From: Bacteroidota bacterium
Lineage (GTDB): Bacteria; Bacteroidota; Ignavibacteria; Kryptoniales; JAKASW01
NCBI GenBank assembly: GCA_021811615.1
Contig: JAJZNW010000141.1
Location: 1-59,417, forward strand
DNA length: 59,417 nt
Direction of reading: 5' to 3'
The notes below the pieces were generated by a model that worked only from the letters and a program-made list of their open reading frames with translations, was not told the DNA's origin and ran no database searches. A program made the translations under genes and the position numbers. Numbering within the stretch: the first letter of the stretch is position 1; every line of letters begins with the position of its first letter. Of this stretch, positions 17,001-25,347 are shown piece after piece.

Positions 17001-18858
17001 GTACGGCATTCACCACCATGGTTTTGACGCCGTGAGAATTGTACCACGATGCGAGCTTCGCGACCGGATTCGACGGATCGTTTTGCTTTCCGCTCACGTT
17101 ATCCAACTGACGGCTGGCGATCATGATGTAGTTGGCAGAATAATCGTGGGAAGCGAGGCCCGCTCTCGGAACGACTTCGATTCTGACGGGGTTTAATTTC
17201 CCGGAGTCGCTCACTGCGATGAATTGATCGGCAGGAGACTGTACGTAAGCTTCAAAAAGGGCCGCATAGCCCTGTGCGGTTCCCTGGTTGTTAAGATATT
17301 TAATTGTGACATTCGTAATCCGGGAATCGTTCAGCCTGTAAACGGTTATGTTGGAATTTTGGAAATGTTCGATCACAAAATCATAGTAGCCCGGCTGAGC
17401 GTTGTCCGGCACCGTGAACTTGAGGTAGTCGTTGTGAGCGACGTAAAGCCGCTGGTAGTGAAGCTCCGCCCAGTTGAAGGCAAATGTACAGACGTCGACA
17501 TTTCCGGAATTGGCGTCGTATATCCCGAAATTGTTGTAGCCGTTGTGGAGCACATTCTGCGGGATGTTAGCGGAAGCGCCCACGTTGACTATGTTTGTCG
17601 TCTGGTTGATCCAATTCGAGCTGAGCACATGGGTGTTGTTTATGAACAGCTCGGCCTGGTGCTCGTCGGGTATGCCGAAATGTGTAATGCCCTGGAACGC
17701 AGCCGTCAACGTTAGCGGTTGAATGCTGGTTGTGTCGGGGTAAGCGAGGAAGAAGGGCTCGGTCTCCATCTGCTGGCTCGACACCTCGGTCCAGAACCAG
17801 TGGTCCTGTCTGTCGTAAGGTTGATCCGGATCGACGGCATCGAGCCGCTCGAATACGCGGTCGACTTCCAGATGCTTGTTTTCAGTGAATGAATAATTAG
17901 CGAGGCTGACTGCGTTGCCTGCATGCCCGAGCGCGCCGTTTTCCGTGACAAGGCGCTGCGCGCGCTGGGTCGAATCCGAGGTCAGGAAATATACGTTGTC
18001 GTTGCTGAAAGGATCGAGGTACAAGTCGGGTCTTCCCTGTGAGTAGTCCACCCTGTTCGCCGTTCCGTAAAATTCGAAGTAACTGGTCTTTGTGAACGCG
18101 TTCCCGCCTGTCGTGTGAACATAAATGGGAATCTGCTTCCCGTGGTTCCAAAGGGTCATGTTTTGACTGGTGAATCCCGAGAGATTGACACCTGCCGTAT
18201 CGAGCTCTTCGCCGGTGATATGATAAATGCCGTCCTTGTCCACGACAATCCTTATGTAATCGCCGGTGGGTATCGGCGCGTTGCTTTGCACCTGGTTGAC
18301 GACGTTACGGGTCATTGCCCCGGAAAGATTATTGAAGGTCGAAGGGAAAGCCACGTCGGAGTTTAGCGTTACGTTGACGGTCTTGAAGTAGGTTATCTGA
18401 CCTGTGGTCGAATCGTACTGGTAAGGGAGGACAATCAAAGAGAATACCTTTTCGCCGCGCATTATGCCGACTTGTCTTAGAAGCACGCCGTCGCCATCGG
18501 TAAGACTTTTGAAATTTGCCCGGGCGATTGCTTTGCTCCCTTCTGCGCTGTCTATTGCAGGCATGGCAGGGCCGCCAAGTTTAAATGTCTCGGGACCGAG
18601 ACGCGTTACAGTATAGCTGACAGCTCCCCTTGAGAGAAACGGGAAGGCGACATATGGAGCGCTTCCCTTTCCTCCTGCCATCGAGATTACGCTCTCCCTG
18701 TCAGACACAACCGATATCACTTTTTTCGTCGGGGAGATCGATTGGACTCTGGTGAGTCCGTTGGTTTTTCCCGAGGCTTGTCCCTCTAAGCTCAGGAGCA
18801 TAGCCAGGATCCATAGGAATCCGGGAACCAGGGAGTGTTTAAAGTACCGGAATCTCAT
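14005..18858 (-). CDS. porU: PorU-like type IX secretion sortase (C25 cysteine peptidase)
   Basis: 1617 residues from the preferred ATG at 18858 (signal segment MRFRYFKHSLVPGFLW... to GQASG); the frame is open to 18930. A long N-terminal beta-rich region is followed by the gingipain-type peptidase C25 domain (about 610-960). The catalytic His is in NYMGHGGG (near 805) and Cys in VTSMTCFAG (near 839). After this come immunoglobulin-like modules and a FlgD-like C-terminal domain (YPDPFSTRTFIAFEV ... WDGTDNYGNQVANGVYFYKV). PorU removes the C-terminal signal of T9SS cargo at the outer membrane and transfers A-LPS. The C-terminal FlgD/T9SS-type domain suggests PorU itself is exported by T9SS. It is first in a transcript with the PorV-like gene. 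A different secreted C25 peptidase is possible but less likely given this linkage. Confidence 0.85.
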   Translation of the reverse strand: MRFRYFKHSLVPGFLWILAMLLSLEGQASGKTNGLTRVQSISPTKKVISVVSDRESVISMAGGKGSAPYVAFPFLSRGAVSYTVTRLGPETFKLGGPAMPAIDSAEGSKAIARANFKSLTDGDGVLLRQVGIMRGEKVFSLIVLPYQYDSTTGQITYFKTVNVTLNSDVAFPSTFNNLSGAMTRNVVNQVQSNAPIPTGDYIRIVVDKDGIYHITGEELDTAGVNLSGFTSQNMTLWNHGKQIPIYVHTTGGNAFTKTSYFEFYGTANRVDYSQGRPDLYLDPFSNDNVYFLTSDSTQRAQRLVTENGALGHAGNAVSLANYSFTENKHLEVDRVFERLDAVDPDQPYDRQDHWFWTEVSSQQMETEPFFLAYPDTTSIQPLTLTAAFQGITHFGIPDEHQAELFINNTHVLSSNWINQTTNIVNVGASANIPQNVLHNGYNNFGIYDANSGNVDVCTFAFNWAELHYQRLYVAHNDYLKFTVPDNAQPGYYDFVIEHFQNSNITVYRLNDSRITNVTIKYLNNQGTAQGYAALFEAYVQSPADQFIAVSDSGKLNPVRIEVVPRAGLASHDYSANYIMIASRQLDNVSGKQNDPSNPVAKLASWYNSHGVKTMVVNAVQVYDAFNYGIKSPYAIRSFISYAYHHWGVAPQYVLLVGAGTWDWKNGNESADLIPVMMMQTYEFGAAASDNFYACVDGNDPIPDVAVGRIPATNVSQVQTAVDKILAYYSKKNYGWQNTALLIAGEEEEFHIQADSVVNSMIPPRYFIKRLYTSIQDPAVDTKYYGVTSDLVNDFNQGAVLVNYMGHGGGAIWADNGIMTNGEVSELSNSGKYPFVTSMTCFAGAFDGQIGIPLCSTFLFAQNKGAVGSLASAGLGWMYNDYYMDSELLPLIFNPSDASQSVGTDVILAKAAYYAAYSPFWPQAETMLNQYNIIGDPALVLQLPQNSLTVRLNSYNAVPGQNVSGTVANGPASGTAQIQLTDSAGDVISQLNVNLNSSGSATFSIPYNGGLSAQSYVKAYAFNSSAQYAGNVGLSTSGTFVQLGNFGITSNGISFRLNIQGLASSTSSAVSSVAFIGGIYPAGGSTGNPPIVSLDVPLASSAPDEYSAAYVISSDSLKPGETISGSIRAQLSDGSTASSQQFSYVVPGAADISAYPRTGIANVNPSMKVVADSVMRLDADVYDWDSTAAKNVRVDFYDGGRSSGRYLGTTRVSFDTTSREPVSIPVTLSPGSHTLYMYIVFDSLSDGYDLNPANNFASNNVNVDYAIANQSGVVTLDSNATLSGAPPGEIFKVDTATPTLYSQPLMSLAQDRNGESYFYTFASPSNSKSGNYRISLRINNPDSATAAQLSAMALYEYDPRTRTLNLVGGGYANGTVSANINTLGTFTAAYSSNRTPPRITLSVGNQFFMDGDFVPPNPVFSMTMHDQDGVDLRTGSIIVQVDGQPINQSLITLPDTVNNPTSITATVQLPLTDGSHTIEVTARDANGNISNPVSADFVVQSDFTLRVYGAYPDPFSTRTFIAFEVTSGKPIDRVSVKIYTVSGRLVKTMAFPSDNPMEELGLLQGGTGAPTSVGYHEAWWDGTDNYGNQVANGVYFYKVSVTSGGKTMVHIGKMARLR

Positions 18859-19519
18859 GCGCAAGAAAATATTTCTCGGACAATAGTGTTCGGTTTGGTG
18901 GACTTGTTTAGGGCGATGTTGTGGTACCAATCCATCATTTCAAACGATATCCTCGTTTGCTACTAATGGGTTCTGATATTTGTAATCGAGAGATACTGGT
19001 GACTGTCCCCAGCCTCTTGTGTCGGGCAGCCGGAATGGAAACTACATCTTGGGCCTTCGTATCCAACTCGATGGTGTACGTTACCAAAGCACAATCCGGG
19101 AGTGTCGACTCTTCTGACTTTCTCCCTTCGCCGGGCACAGACAAAATTGCGGAGAATTCTCGGATTTCGCAAAGGACTGATGAGCACACATCTATGACCG
19201 GCAATCTCTCCTAAGGTGAAGGCAAGCGTGTAATTTCCAATCAACAGAATTCTAACCGTATGGTTTGATCTGCTTTCAAGTGCCAACATTCCGCGCGTTT
19301 GTTCAGTTCCTTCACAAGCAAACTGGTCCAATGCAATGAACGAGGCAAGTGCTCATCTCGATCGGAGGGACGAAGCATATTTCCCTCTTTCAGTTTGTCA
19401 GTGATGTTCCGGAAGTGGTCCATCTCATGAAAGCGCGGAAAGCGGCGTCATCTATCGTAGCCAGGCTCTGATGATTTCGCACCGGCGGAGGTCGAGGGTT
19501 CTCTTCGCTCGCAGGTTAC
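18859..19519. other. Gene-free interval, probably decayed
   Basis: About 660 bases with overlapping short frames on both strands (for example near 18935-19204) but no recognisable family, ribosome site or codon pattern. It includes the promoter side of the PorU transcript. I see no structured RNA or repeat. Confidence 0.45.
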
Positions 19520-20032
19520 TTACGTTCGGGAGACAAGATAATCATCATAGAATGTATTGGCAAATCTGGAATACAAGTCATCGCGTCGGCCAGAATTGCG
19601 GACCATAAGGGGGCATACTCGATGCAAGAAATTCATTGAGGCATTGGTGATCACGGCTATCTTGATCCCGAAAGGCTTTAGCTTTTCAATGGTTGCGCCA
19701 ATGTTGATGTCGAGCGAAGGCTCTCCATCCGGGACGAAGGTGAGATAATCGATACTTTGATTCGCTATTCGCAACTCGTCAATCCCCGCCTCTGCCCGAC
19801 GATAGATTTCAGCTGGCGTAAAAAACTCCCTGCGTTTGATCATCAGTGAGTTGGTGAGCCCGATCTGGCAATAGACGCAGGAATAACTGCATATCTTGGG
19901 GGGTATGCTGTTGATCCCGAGGCTACTTCCGAGTCTGCGCGAAGGTATCGGGCCAAACAACAAGTCAACACCGCGTCTTACTTCGTCGGCTTTGCCATGC
20001 TTAGATTTGTCAGCTGAGATATCCACGTTCAA
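19520..20032 (-). pseudogene. Truncated radical SAM protein (COG0731/TYW1-like N-terminal half)
   Basis: 170 residues; family members are usually about 300. The N-terminal portion is well preserved: LFGPIPSRRLGSSLGI, the iron-sulfur/SAM cysteine motif CSYSCVYC, and the later YLTFVPDGEPSLD and VITNAS strands. After about residue 120 the sequence no longer resembles the family and stops early, so the C-terminal half of the barrel is missing. The start is TTG at 20032, overlapping the TGA of an upstream frame. It is probably a remnant without activity; a short functional variant cannot be excluded. Confidence 0.65.
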
Positions 20033-20346
20033 TCATATGCAAGGCGTGCTGTTTGATCCTTCAGGGATGGCTCTATTAGATTCTGCCACTCTTCGCTGTT
20101 CCAGGTACCAATTTGTTTGTGAAGCAGATAATACTTCTCAGGTATTGGGTGGTTTGGTGATCTTCGCCTTGGGCGACTCGTACTCCTTCACCTGTTCAAG
20201 CAGGTAGGAATAGTCCATATAGCCTTGTAAGCCTGCTTCCACATCTCCTCCAGTAAGTATGAGAATATCATACTTTCTGGAGAAAGACAAATTCGAACGG
20301 GTGCAGCATTTCCGAGCACTTCCAATCCGACTTTCGAGGGCTCGTC
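20029..20346 (-). pseudogene. Frameshifted relic of unknown protein
   Basis: Two minus-strand frames read like coding sequence and abut. One is open from 20346 to a TGA at 20138-20140 (contains KYDILILTGGDVEAGLQGY, then LLEQVKEYESPKAKIT). The other, shifted by one base, runs to a TGA at 20029-20031 (EKYYLLHKQIGTWNSEEW). A single-base change near 20145-20165 would join them into one C-terminal segment, whose stop overlaps the TTG start of the radical SAM remnant. I do not recognise the family. This rests on frame inspection only. Confidence 0.35.
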
Positions 20347-20923
20347 TTATGCCATATTGTTCGCTGTACGTTTCGAAGTGTTCAAATCTGTGCCCTTTTG
20401 TTCAGTATGCTGGATGTAGTAAACAAAACAGAAGGAGAAATGTGGCAACGGTAGTCAAGAAGGAACCTGGAGTTCACCTGCAACTTCAATATCATCTGCT
20501 TCAAAAAGGTCAAAGCGCGCGAGCTGCTTGGTTTCGAGAATCCGCCGTACTTCTCCAGGGTATTCAAAAAAGAAGTCGGTGTCAGCCCGAAGTAGCATAA
20601 GAATAACCTTCTGAATTAGTTCAAGGGTCATCCCGCATTCATTCAAGCGGGCAGTAAATGCCGCGCCTCCGTTTTGGGTAGTGTGCCATTATCATTGACC
20701 AGGAAATTCCCCGAACTCTTTTTCTACCGCGAGAACGCTATGAAGGCGCAAGACCGCAAAGGAATTGAATTTGTTCTTCGAGCACTTCATGTATCCTTTG
20801 CGTCCATGGCGGTTGAATTTGAACTGACACATTACCCCGTTTTGAGGTCGCTTGTTCGCAATGAGGCCTTTTTCCCTGCAGCCGCTTAGTTCACTCGTCC
20901 ATTTTATCTATTTTTAACACGTC
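20347..20923. other. Gene-free interval upstream of the DMT transporter
   Basis: About 580 bases. A short minus frame at 20455-20646 (63 residues, with FFFEYPGEVRRILETKQ) has some protein-like character and may be another fragment of the decayed locus. Nothing else is supported. The promoter of the plus-strand transporter must lie near the right end. Confidence 0.4.
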
Positions 20924-22000
20924 ATGAATGCCCCGACTGTTTCAAGGAAAGAAGGTCCGCTACCGATCGGTGTCGGCTCGGCTCTGCTGGCTGCGCTCCT
21001 CTTCGGCGTGAGCACTCCGTTTGCCAAGCTTTTGCTGGGCAACGTGTCTCCCGTACTTCTTGCCGCTCTCTTCTATCTGGGGTCCGGAGTAGGCCTGTCC
21101 TTTCTTTATCTTGTCCGCCGAAGACGTACGAAAGCGGAAGCACCGATAGCAAGAAAAGACATACCGTGGCTGGCGGCGGCATCGTTCTTCGGGGGCATCC
21201 TCGGCCCAGTGCTTCTGATGATAGGGTTAAGCACAACGACTGCTTCAAGCGCCTCACTTCTGCTTAACATGGAATCTGTCTTCACGGTAGCACTTGCATG
21301 GTTCATATTCCGAGAGAATTTCGACCGGCGCATCGCGATCGGAATGGTCTTCATTCTCGCCGGAGGTGTACTCCTCTCCTTTCACGGCAGCAAAGGAACG
21401 ACATTATCCTCAGGTTCAATCGCCGTCGTTGCCGCCTGCCTCTGCTGGGGAATCGACAACAACTTCACACAGAAAGTATCGGCAAGCGACCCGGTGCAGA
21501 TTGCGGCAATCAAAGGTATTGCGGCGGGAAGCGCAAATCTTGTTATCGCGGTCTTGTTGGGCGCGACACTCCCGCCGATAATTTCCATAGCTGCCTCGAT
21601 GCTGGTGGGCTTCTTCTGCTACGGCATCAGTCTCGTCATGTTCGTCTTTGCACTGAGGCGGGTCGGGACGGCACGTACCAGCGCCTACTTCTCGCTCGCT
21701 CCGTTCATTGGAGCGACAGTCTCCATATTCCTTTTACGCGAATTTCCACGCGCGTCATTACTTTTCGCCGCGTTGTTCATGGGCACGGGGGTGTGGCTCC
21801 ATCTCACGGAACGGCATTCGCATGAACACATTCATGAAGCGATCACGCACAGCCATCGGCATGTCCACGACGAGCACCACCAGCATGAGCACGACGGAGA
21901 TATCGACCAGGCTGAGCCTCATTCACATGAACACACACACGGAGCGATTACACATACCCATCCGCATTACCCCGACATACATCACAGACATCCGCATTGA
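20924..22000 (+). CDS. DMT/EamA-family transporter with histidine-rich C-terminal tail
   Basis: 358 residues. About ten hydrophobic segments in two EamA repeats (about 14-145 and 155-290) match the drug/metabolite transporter superfamily: FGVSTPFAKLLL in the first half, SASLLLNMESVFTVALAW at the end of the fourth/fifth helix region, and AYFSLAPFIGATVSIFLL in the second. The last ~60 residues hold about 23 histidines in HSHEH/HTHPH clusters interspersed with Asp/Glu, a typical cytoplasmic binding region for Zn, Ni or Co. Together these suggest a metal-linked exporter or a metal-regulated permease; the EamA family alone would suggest metabolite efflux. It is followed 113 bases later by a propeller protein on the same strand. 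Confidence 0.88.
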   Translation: MNAPTVSRKEGPLPIGVGSALLAALLFGVSTPFAKLLLGNVSPVLLAALFYLGSGVGLSFLYLVRRRRTKAEAPIARKDIPWLAAASFFGGILGPVLLMIGLSTTTASSASLLLNMESVFTVALAWFIFRENFDRRIAIGMVFILAGGVLLSFHGSKGTTLSSGSIAVVAACLCWGIDNNFTQKVSASDPVQIAAIKGIAAGSANLVIAVLLGATLPPIISIAASMLVGFFCYGISLVMFVFALRRVGTARTSAYFSLAPFIGATVSIFLLREFPRASLLFAALFMGTGVWLHLTERHSHEHIHEAITHSHRHVHDEHHQHEHDGDIDQAEPHSHEHTHGAITHTHPHYPDIHHRHPH

Positions 22001-22113
22001 AGCGATAAGGCGAATACACAACCGGCAATTGACATTCCTGCAACGACCGCTTAACGTTGACAGGATTACTAACTTCATCGAGTTCGGGTTTTTAGACAGG
22101 AGCGCAGCACATC

Positions 22114-23148
22114 ATGTTAGAGAGAAATCATCTCCTCACAGTTCTCGTTTCCCTTCTGGTCCTGGGGTTTCAAACCATTCCGTCGTATTGCGCTGCCCGC
22201 CAGGGTTTGAAAACGACACCAATAGTCCGGAAGCTCAAGCTCCAGATGGTTGGTGAAGTTCCGCTGCCCGGCGGTACTTCCCGCTTCGATTACCAGACCA
22301 TAGACGGGATTCACAGGAGGCTATTCATCTCCCACATGGGTGCAAATGTGATGACCGTTTATGATCTCGACTCGAACAAAGTTGTCGGCAACGTAAGAGA
22401 CATCCCGAGGCCGACGGGAATCTTAGCAGTCCCGGAACTGAACAGGGTTTATGTCTCGGCGAGTGCGGCAAACAGGATCTATGTAATCGATGAAACGTCG
22501 CTGAAAATCATCGCGACGGTGCCGACAGGCTCCTTCCCCGACGGAATAGCGTACGATCCTGAAATGAAGAGAGTTTTCGTCTCATGCGAGTTCGGCAGCA
22601 TCGTTACTGTATTCGATGCGCTGAACGACAGGGTCATCACGAATATTCGTATGGGAGGGCATGTCGGGAACACGCATTTCGATCCTGTTTCAAAGATGAT
22701 TTATTCGACAGTACAGACCCTCAGTGCGTTGGTTGAGATCGACCCGAAGACGCTGGAAATTGTCGCCCGCTATCATCTGCAAGGATGCGGGGGGCCGCAC
22801 GGGTTCTATATCATCAACCACCCGCACTATGCATTCATTACCGGGGAGGACAATGCAAGCTATGTCGTCTTCGACCTGTCGACGAAGAGAGTCATTGCGC
22901 GCGGGAAAGTCGGCGACGGGCCGGATGTTATCGCTTACGACAGCACGTATCATCGGCTCTATGTGGGTTCGGAAAGCGGAGTGGTTTCCGCCTTCGACGT
23001 AAAAGATGAGACTGTCAGGGAAATAGGAAATGGATTCCTGGCCGCGCACGCTCACTCAGTCAGCGTCGATGAAAAGACACACCGCGTCTACTTTCCCCTT
23101 CAGGATGAGGCAGGAAGAGCGGTACTGCAGATATGGAAAGAGAATTGA
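22114..23148 (+). CDS. Exported YncE-like beta-propeller protein
   Basis: 344 residues. A signal peptide (about 1-27) is followed by about seven propeller blades of the YVTN/YncE type (NRVYVSASAANRIYVIDETS; KRVFVSCEFGSIVTVFDA; HRLYVGSESGVVSAFDV). There is no sorting domain, so a periplasmic location is likely. No catalytic motif is visible. YncE-like proteins often lie beside metal or redox transporters; linkage to the His-rich permease suggests, but does not prove, a role in metal handling. It differs clearly in sequence from the 16-repeat T9SS propeller at the left end of the window. Confidence 0.85.
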   Translation: MLERNHLLTVLVSLLVLGFQTIPSYCAARQGLKTTPIVRKLKLQMVGEVPLPGGTSRFDYQTIDGIHRRLFISHMGANVMTVYDLDSNKVVGNVRDIPRPTGILAVPELNRVYVSASAANRIYVIDETSLKIIATVPTGSFPDGIAYDPEMKRVFVSCEFGSIVTVFDALNDRVITNIRMGGHVGNTHFDPVSKMIYSTVQTLSALVEIDPKTLEIVARYHLQGCGGPHGFYIINHPHYAFITGEDNASYVVFDLSTKRVIARGKVGDGPDVIAYDSTYHRLYVGSESGVVSAFDVKDETVREIGNGFLAAHAHSVSVDEKTHRVYFPLQDEAGRAVLQIWKEN

Positions 23149-23693
23149 CCGGGACGGTTGATACTGATCGCAGAAGCGTCGTGAAGATTCCGGTCAGGCA
23201 AGTCACCCGGCCTTCCCATTCGGGCCAACCTCCTGTCTTGAAGCATGATCAGCACTGTACCGAGTACTGCGGCAACAATGAGGCCGATGTATTATATCCC
23301 GAACTAAGGAAACATCAAAGTACGGCTGAAGAGAAGATGCGAGCAGCAAGTCTAAAGAGAAGTATTGAGATCAACGGCATCCGCGAGAAATTGGCGCCGC
23401 GGACAGGATTTGGAGCTGGCGATTACAAGTAATATCGATTTGTGAGACTTTTTACGGACGATAGCTCCGGATCGAGATAGTGTTCCGATATCGATCATGT
23501 GAGACTCACCGGTTTCTTTGGACGGGCACTGTCGTTTGAACCTGCCATGTTTCCGGAGAGCGGCACTTGCCAGAAGCATTAACTTCTCGCACGATCATGC
23601 GAGATTCACGGAATTTTAGCAAGCACGAGATGCGCTACGCACACATTAGACATCCGTAGATCCGATGATGAACGGCTCTCCGTCAATTCATGA
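23149..23693. other. Gene-free interval with possible relics
   Basis: No complete gene. A minus-strand frame around 23180-23300 encodes a hydrophobic helix (YIGLIVAAVLGTVLIM) but has no start, ribosome site or family match, so it may be a relic. Two short related motifs, CATGTGAGACTCAC near 23496 and CATGCGAGATTCAC near 23595, could be ends of a degraded element next to the IS110 remnant. Confidence 0.35.
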
Positions 23694-24005
23694 ATTGCTC
23701 TGATCGAGTCGATCTCCTCTCAAATGGATGCCGTCTTCACAGAACTGAACAATCTTGCAGACCAACTCCCCCAGTACGACCTTCTTCGCAGCCTTGAAGG
23801 TATCTCCGACAATACCGCAGCTTTGTTCCTCGGAGAAGTCCGCGATATCCAACGGTTCACACATTACAAGCAGCTTGAAAAGTCAGCCGGTTACAACCTG
23901 CGTCTGAGTCAGTCCGGTCAGTTAGTCGGCGCAAGACACATCTCCCACATCGGCAATAGACGCCTTGTGTGGCTTCTGTTCACTATGACAAAGGAACCCC
24001 TTTAG
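23694..24005 (+). pseudogene. IS110-family transposase C-terminal remnant
   Basis: About 100 residues match the C-terminal Transposase_20 (IS116/IS110/IS902) domain: LLRSLEGISDNTAALFLGEV, then GARHISHIGNRRLVWLLF. The first in-frame ATG is at 23724, but similarity begins at about 23694, just after a stop codon. The N-terminal RuvC-like DEDD half is missing and the C-terminal end is cut after MTKEPL. It is a dead insertion-sequence fragment. Confidence 0.8.
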
Positions 24006-24144
24006 CATCAGTCATCTGTTGTAATACAAACTATCGCTTCTGCGATTTCGAATTTCGTTCTTCCGTACCGTCCCAGAAACGGATAATTAGATCCGTTTCC
24101 AGAAAGGTGGATGGCCCATTAAATATGGCCGGCCGCACTGGATA

Positions 24145-24174
24145 CTTGACTATGTCAAGTACTGTGGGTATGTT
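24145..24174 (+). promoter_or_regulatory. Candidate MarR promoter with overlapping operator dyad
   Basis: TTGACT (24146-24151) and TATGTT (24169-24174) are separated by 17 bases, a near-consensus -35/-10 pair; TATGTTTT also resembles the Bacteroidetes TAnnTTTG element. A perfect dyad CTTGAC-TAT-GTCAAG (24145-24159) covers the -35. The ATG of the MarR gene lies only 6 bases beyond the -10, so transcription would start at or next to the start codon (leaderless). Autorepression by MarR through this dyad is inferred. Confidence 0.5.
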
Positions 24175-24180
24175 TTGCAT

Positions 24181-24615
24181 ATGAAAAACGACGACGAACT
24201 CATCGCGAAAATGAGAGGCTTCAACCGCTTCTATACGAATTTCATAGGAGTAGTCGACCGGCACATACTCGATTCCCCGCATTCACTGACAGAGGCGCGC
24301 GTGCTCTACGAAATCAGCCATATGGAGGATTGTTCCGCCAGGAAAATAATGGCACACTTAGAGATAGATGAGGGGTATCTTAGCCGAATGATCGCGCGGT
24401 TTACGAGGAGAGGCCTGGTGAAAAGAAGCCGCTCAAAACACGACGCCAGAAGGAGCATAATTGTCTTGACTGAAAAAGGGAAAAAGGAATTCGCGAAACT
24501 CGACAGAAGTTCGAGCGAGTCAATTTCCAGAGCCGTTGGTAAGCTTTCTGACGAGGAGTTTCATGAGCTGGTCGACTTAATGGACCGCATACAGGCACTC
24601 TTGTCGAAAGGGTGA
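24181..24615 (+). CDS. MarR-family transcriptional regulator
   Basis: 144 residues from the ATG at 24181; a TTG two codons earlier is less likely. Winged helix-turn-helix of the MarR type: helix ALTEARVLYEI-like segment (SLTEARVLYEISHME), recognition region ARKIMAHLEIDEGYLSRMI, and the wing GLVKRSRSKHDARRSIIVLTEKGK. It binds DNA as a dimer and usually responds to small molecules. There is no Shine-Dalgarno sequence; the candidate promoter lies so close that the mRNA may be leaderless. The GNAT gene follows after 49 bases. In many bacteria these two domains are fused as a MarR-GNAT protein; here they are separate. It is flanked on both sides by transposase remnants, consistent with acquisition by transfer. 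Confidence 0.9.
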   Translation: MKNDDELIAKMRGFNRFYTNFIGVVDRHILDSPHSLTEARVLYEISHMEDCSARKIMAHLEIDEGYLSRMIARFTRRGLVKRSRSKHDARRSIIVLTEKGKKEFAKLDRSSSESISRAVGKLSDEEFHELVDLMDRIQALLSKG

Positions 24616-24664
24616 CACTCCAACGAAGTTCACCTCAGTTAACCCGGAAAGGAGACCGTTTAGG

Positions 24665-25168
24665 ATGAAGGATGAAGTAGAATTGGCGGAGATTAAGATT
24701 CGCACGGATCTGCGTCCCGGCGATATCGGGTATGTTATTCACATGCACGGCAAACTGTACGGGCACGAGTACGGTTACGGGATCCAATTCGAGAATTACG
24801 TCGCTGAGGGTCTTAGCGAATTCTACCGGCAGTATGATCCCCAAACCAGCCGCGTTTGGATATGCGAACATGACGGAACAATTGTCGGATTTCTACTCCT
24901 GATGAATCGAGGAGACTCGGCACAGCTAAGATATTTTCTGGTCGATCCGGCATTCAGAGGGGTAGGCCTCGGTTCCAAACTAATCAATCTCTACATCCAC
25001 TTCCTTAAAGACTGCGGATACAAGAAATCATATCTGTGGACCACTCACGAACTGACTGCTGCGGCGTTTCTTTATAAGCGGGCGGGATTTAGACTGACGC
25101 AGGAAAAAGATTCCGTCGCGTTCGGCAAGCCAGTGAGGGAGCAGAGGTACGATCTTATCCTTTCTTAA
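24665..25168 (+). CDS. GNAT-family N-acetyltransferase
   Basis: 167 residues. It has the GNAT fold motifs: an acceptor-side region (YVIHMHGKLYGHEYGYG), motif A with the acetyl-CoA pyrophosphate loop in YFLVDPAFRGVGLGSKLI (R-G-V-G-L-G), and motif B near LWTTHELTAAAFLYKRAGF. The substrate is unknown. The N-terminal HxxxYxxEYG pattern matches the acetyltransferase half of fused MarR-GNAT regulators, so it probably works with the preceding MarR gene. A ribosome site (GGAAAGGAG) precedes the ATG. A weak hairpin (arms GGGAGA 25173-25178 and TCTCCC 25186-25191) follows the stop but lacks a T run. Confidence 0.88.
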   Translation: MKDEVELAEIKIRTDLRPGDIGYVIHMHGKLYGHEYGYGIQFENYVAEGLSEFYRQYDPQTSRVWICEHDGTIVGFLLLMNRGDSAQLRYFLVDPAFRGVGLGSKLINLYIHFLKDCGYKKSYLWTTHELTAAAFLYKRAGFRLTQEKDSVAFGKPVREQRYDLILS

Positions 25169-25347
25169 CGGAGGGAGAGTGTACATCTCCCCGTCTCCTC
25201 ACCGTTAGCGAAGGGAAAACATCGCGAGATACTCTGACGCGATCGTAAGCAGCGTGCGCGGGAGTGATGGTTCCGAACTGAAGTAGTTCCTTCCGGTGTC
25301 GTCTAAGTCTTGCAGATAATTAGAAATGAAGGGCCCCTGCGGTAATG

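Noticed and set aside
18935..19331. Overlapping short frames on both strands
   Set aside because: No coding signature in either; neither has a start with a ribosome site.
23133..23432. 99-codon plus-strand frame
   Set aside because: It overlaps the end of the YncE-like gene, has no ribosome site and is unusually polar with no family match.
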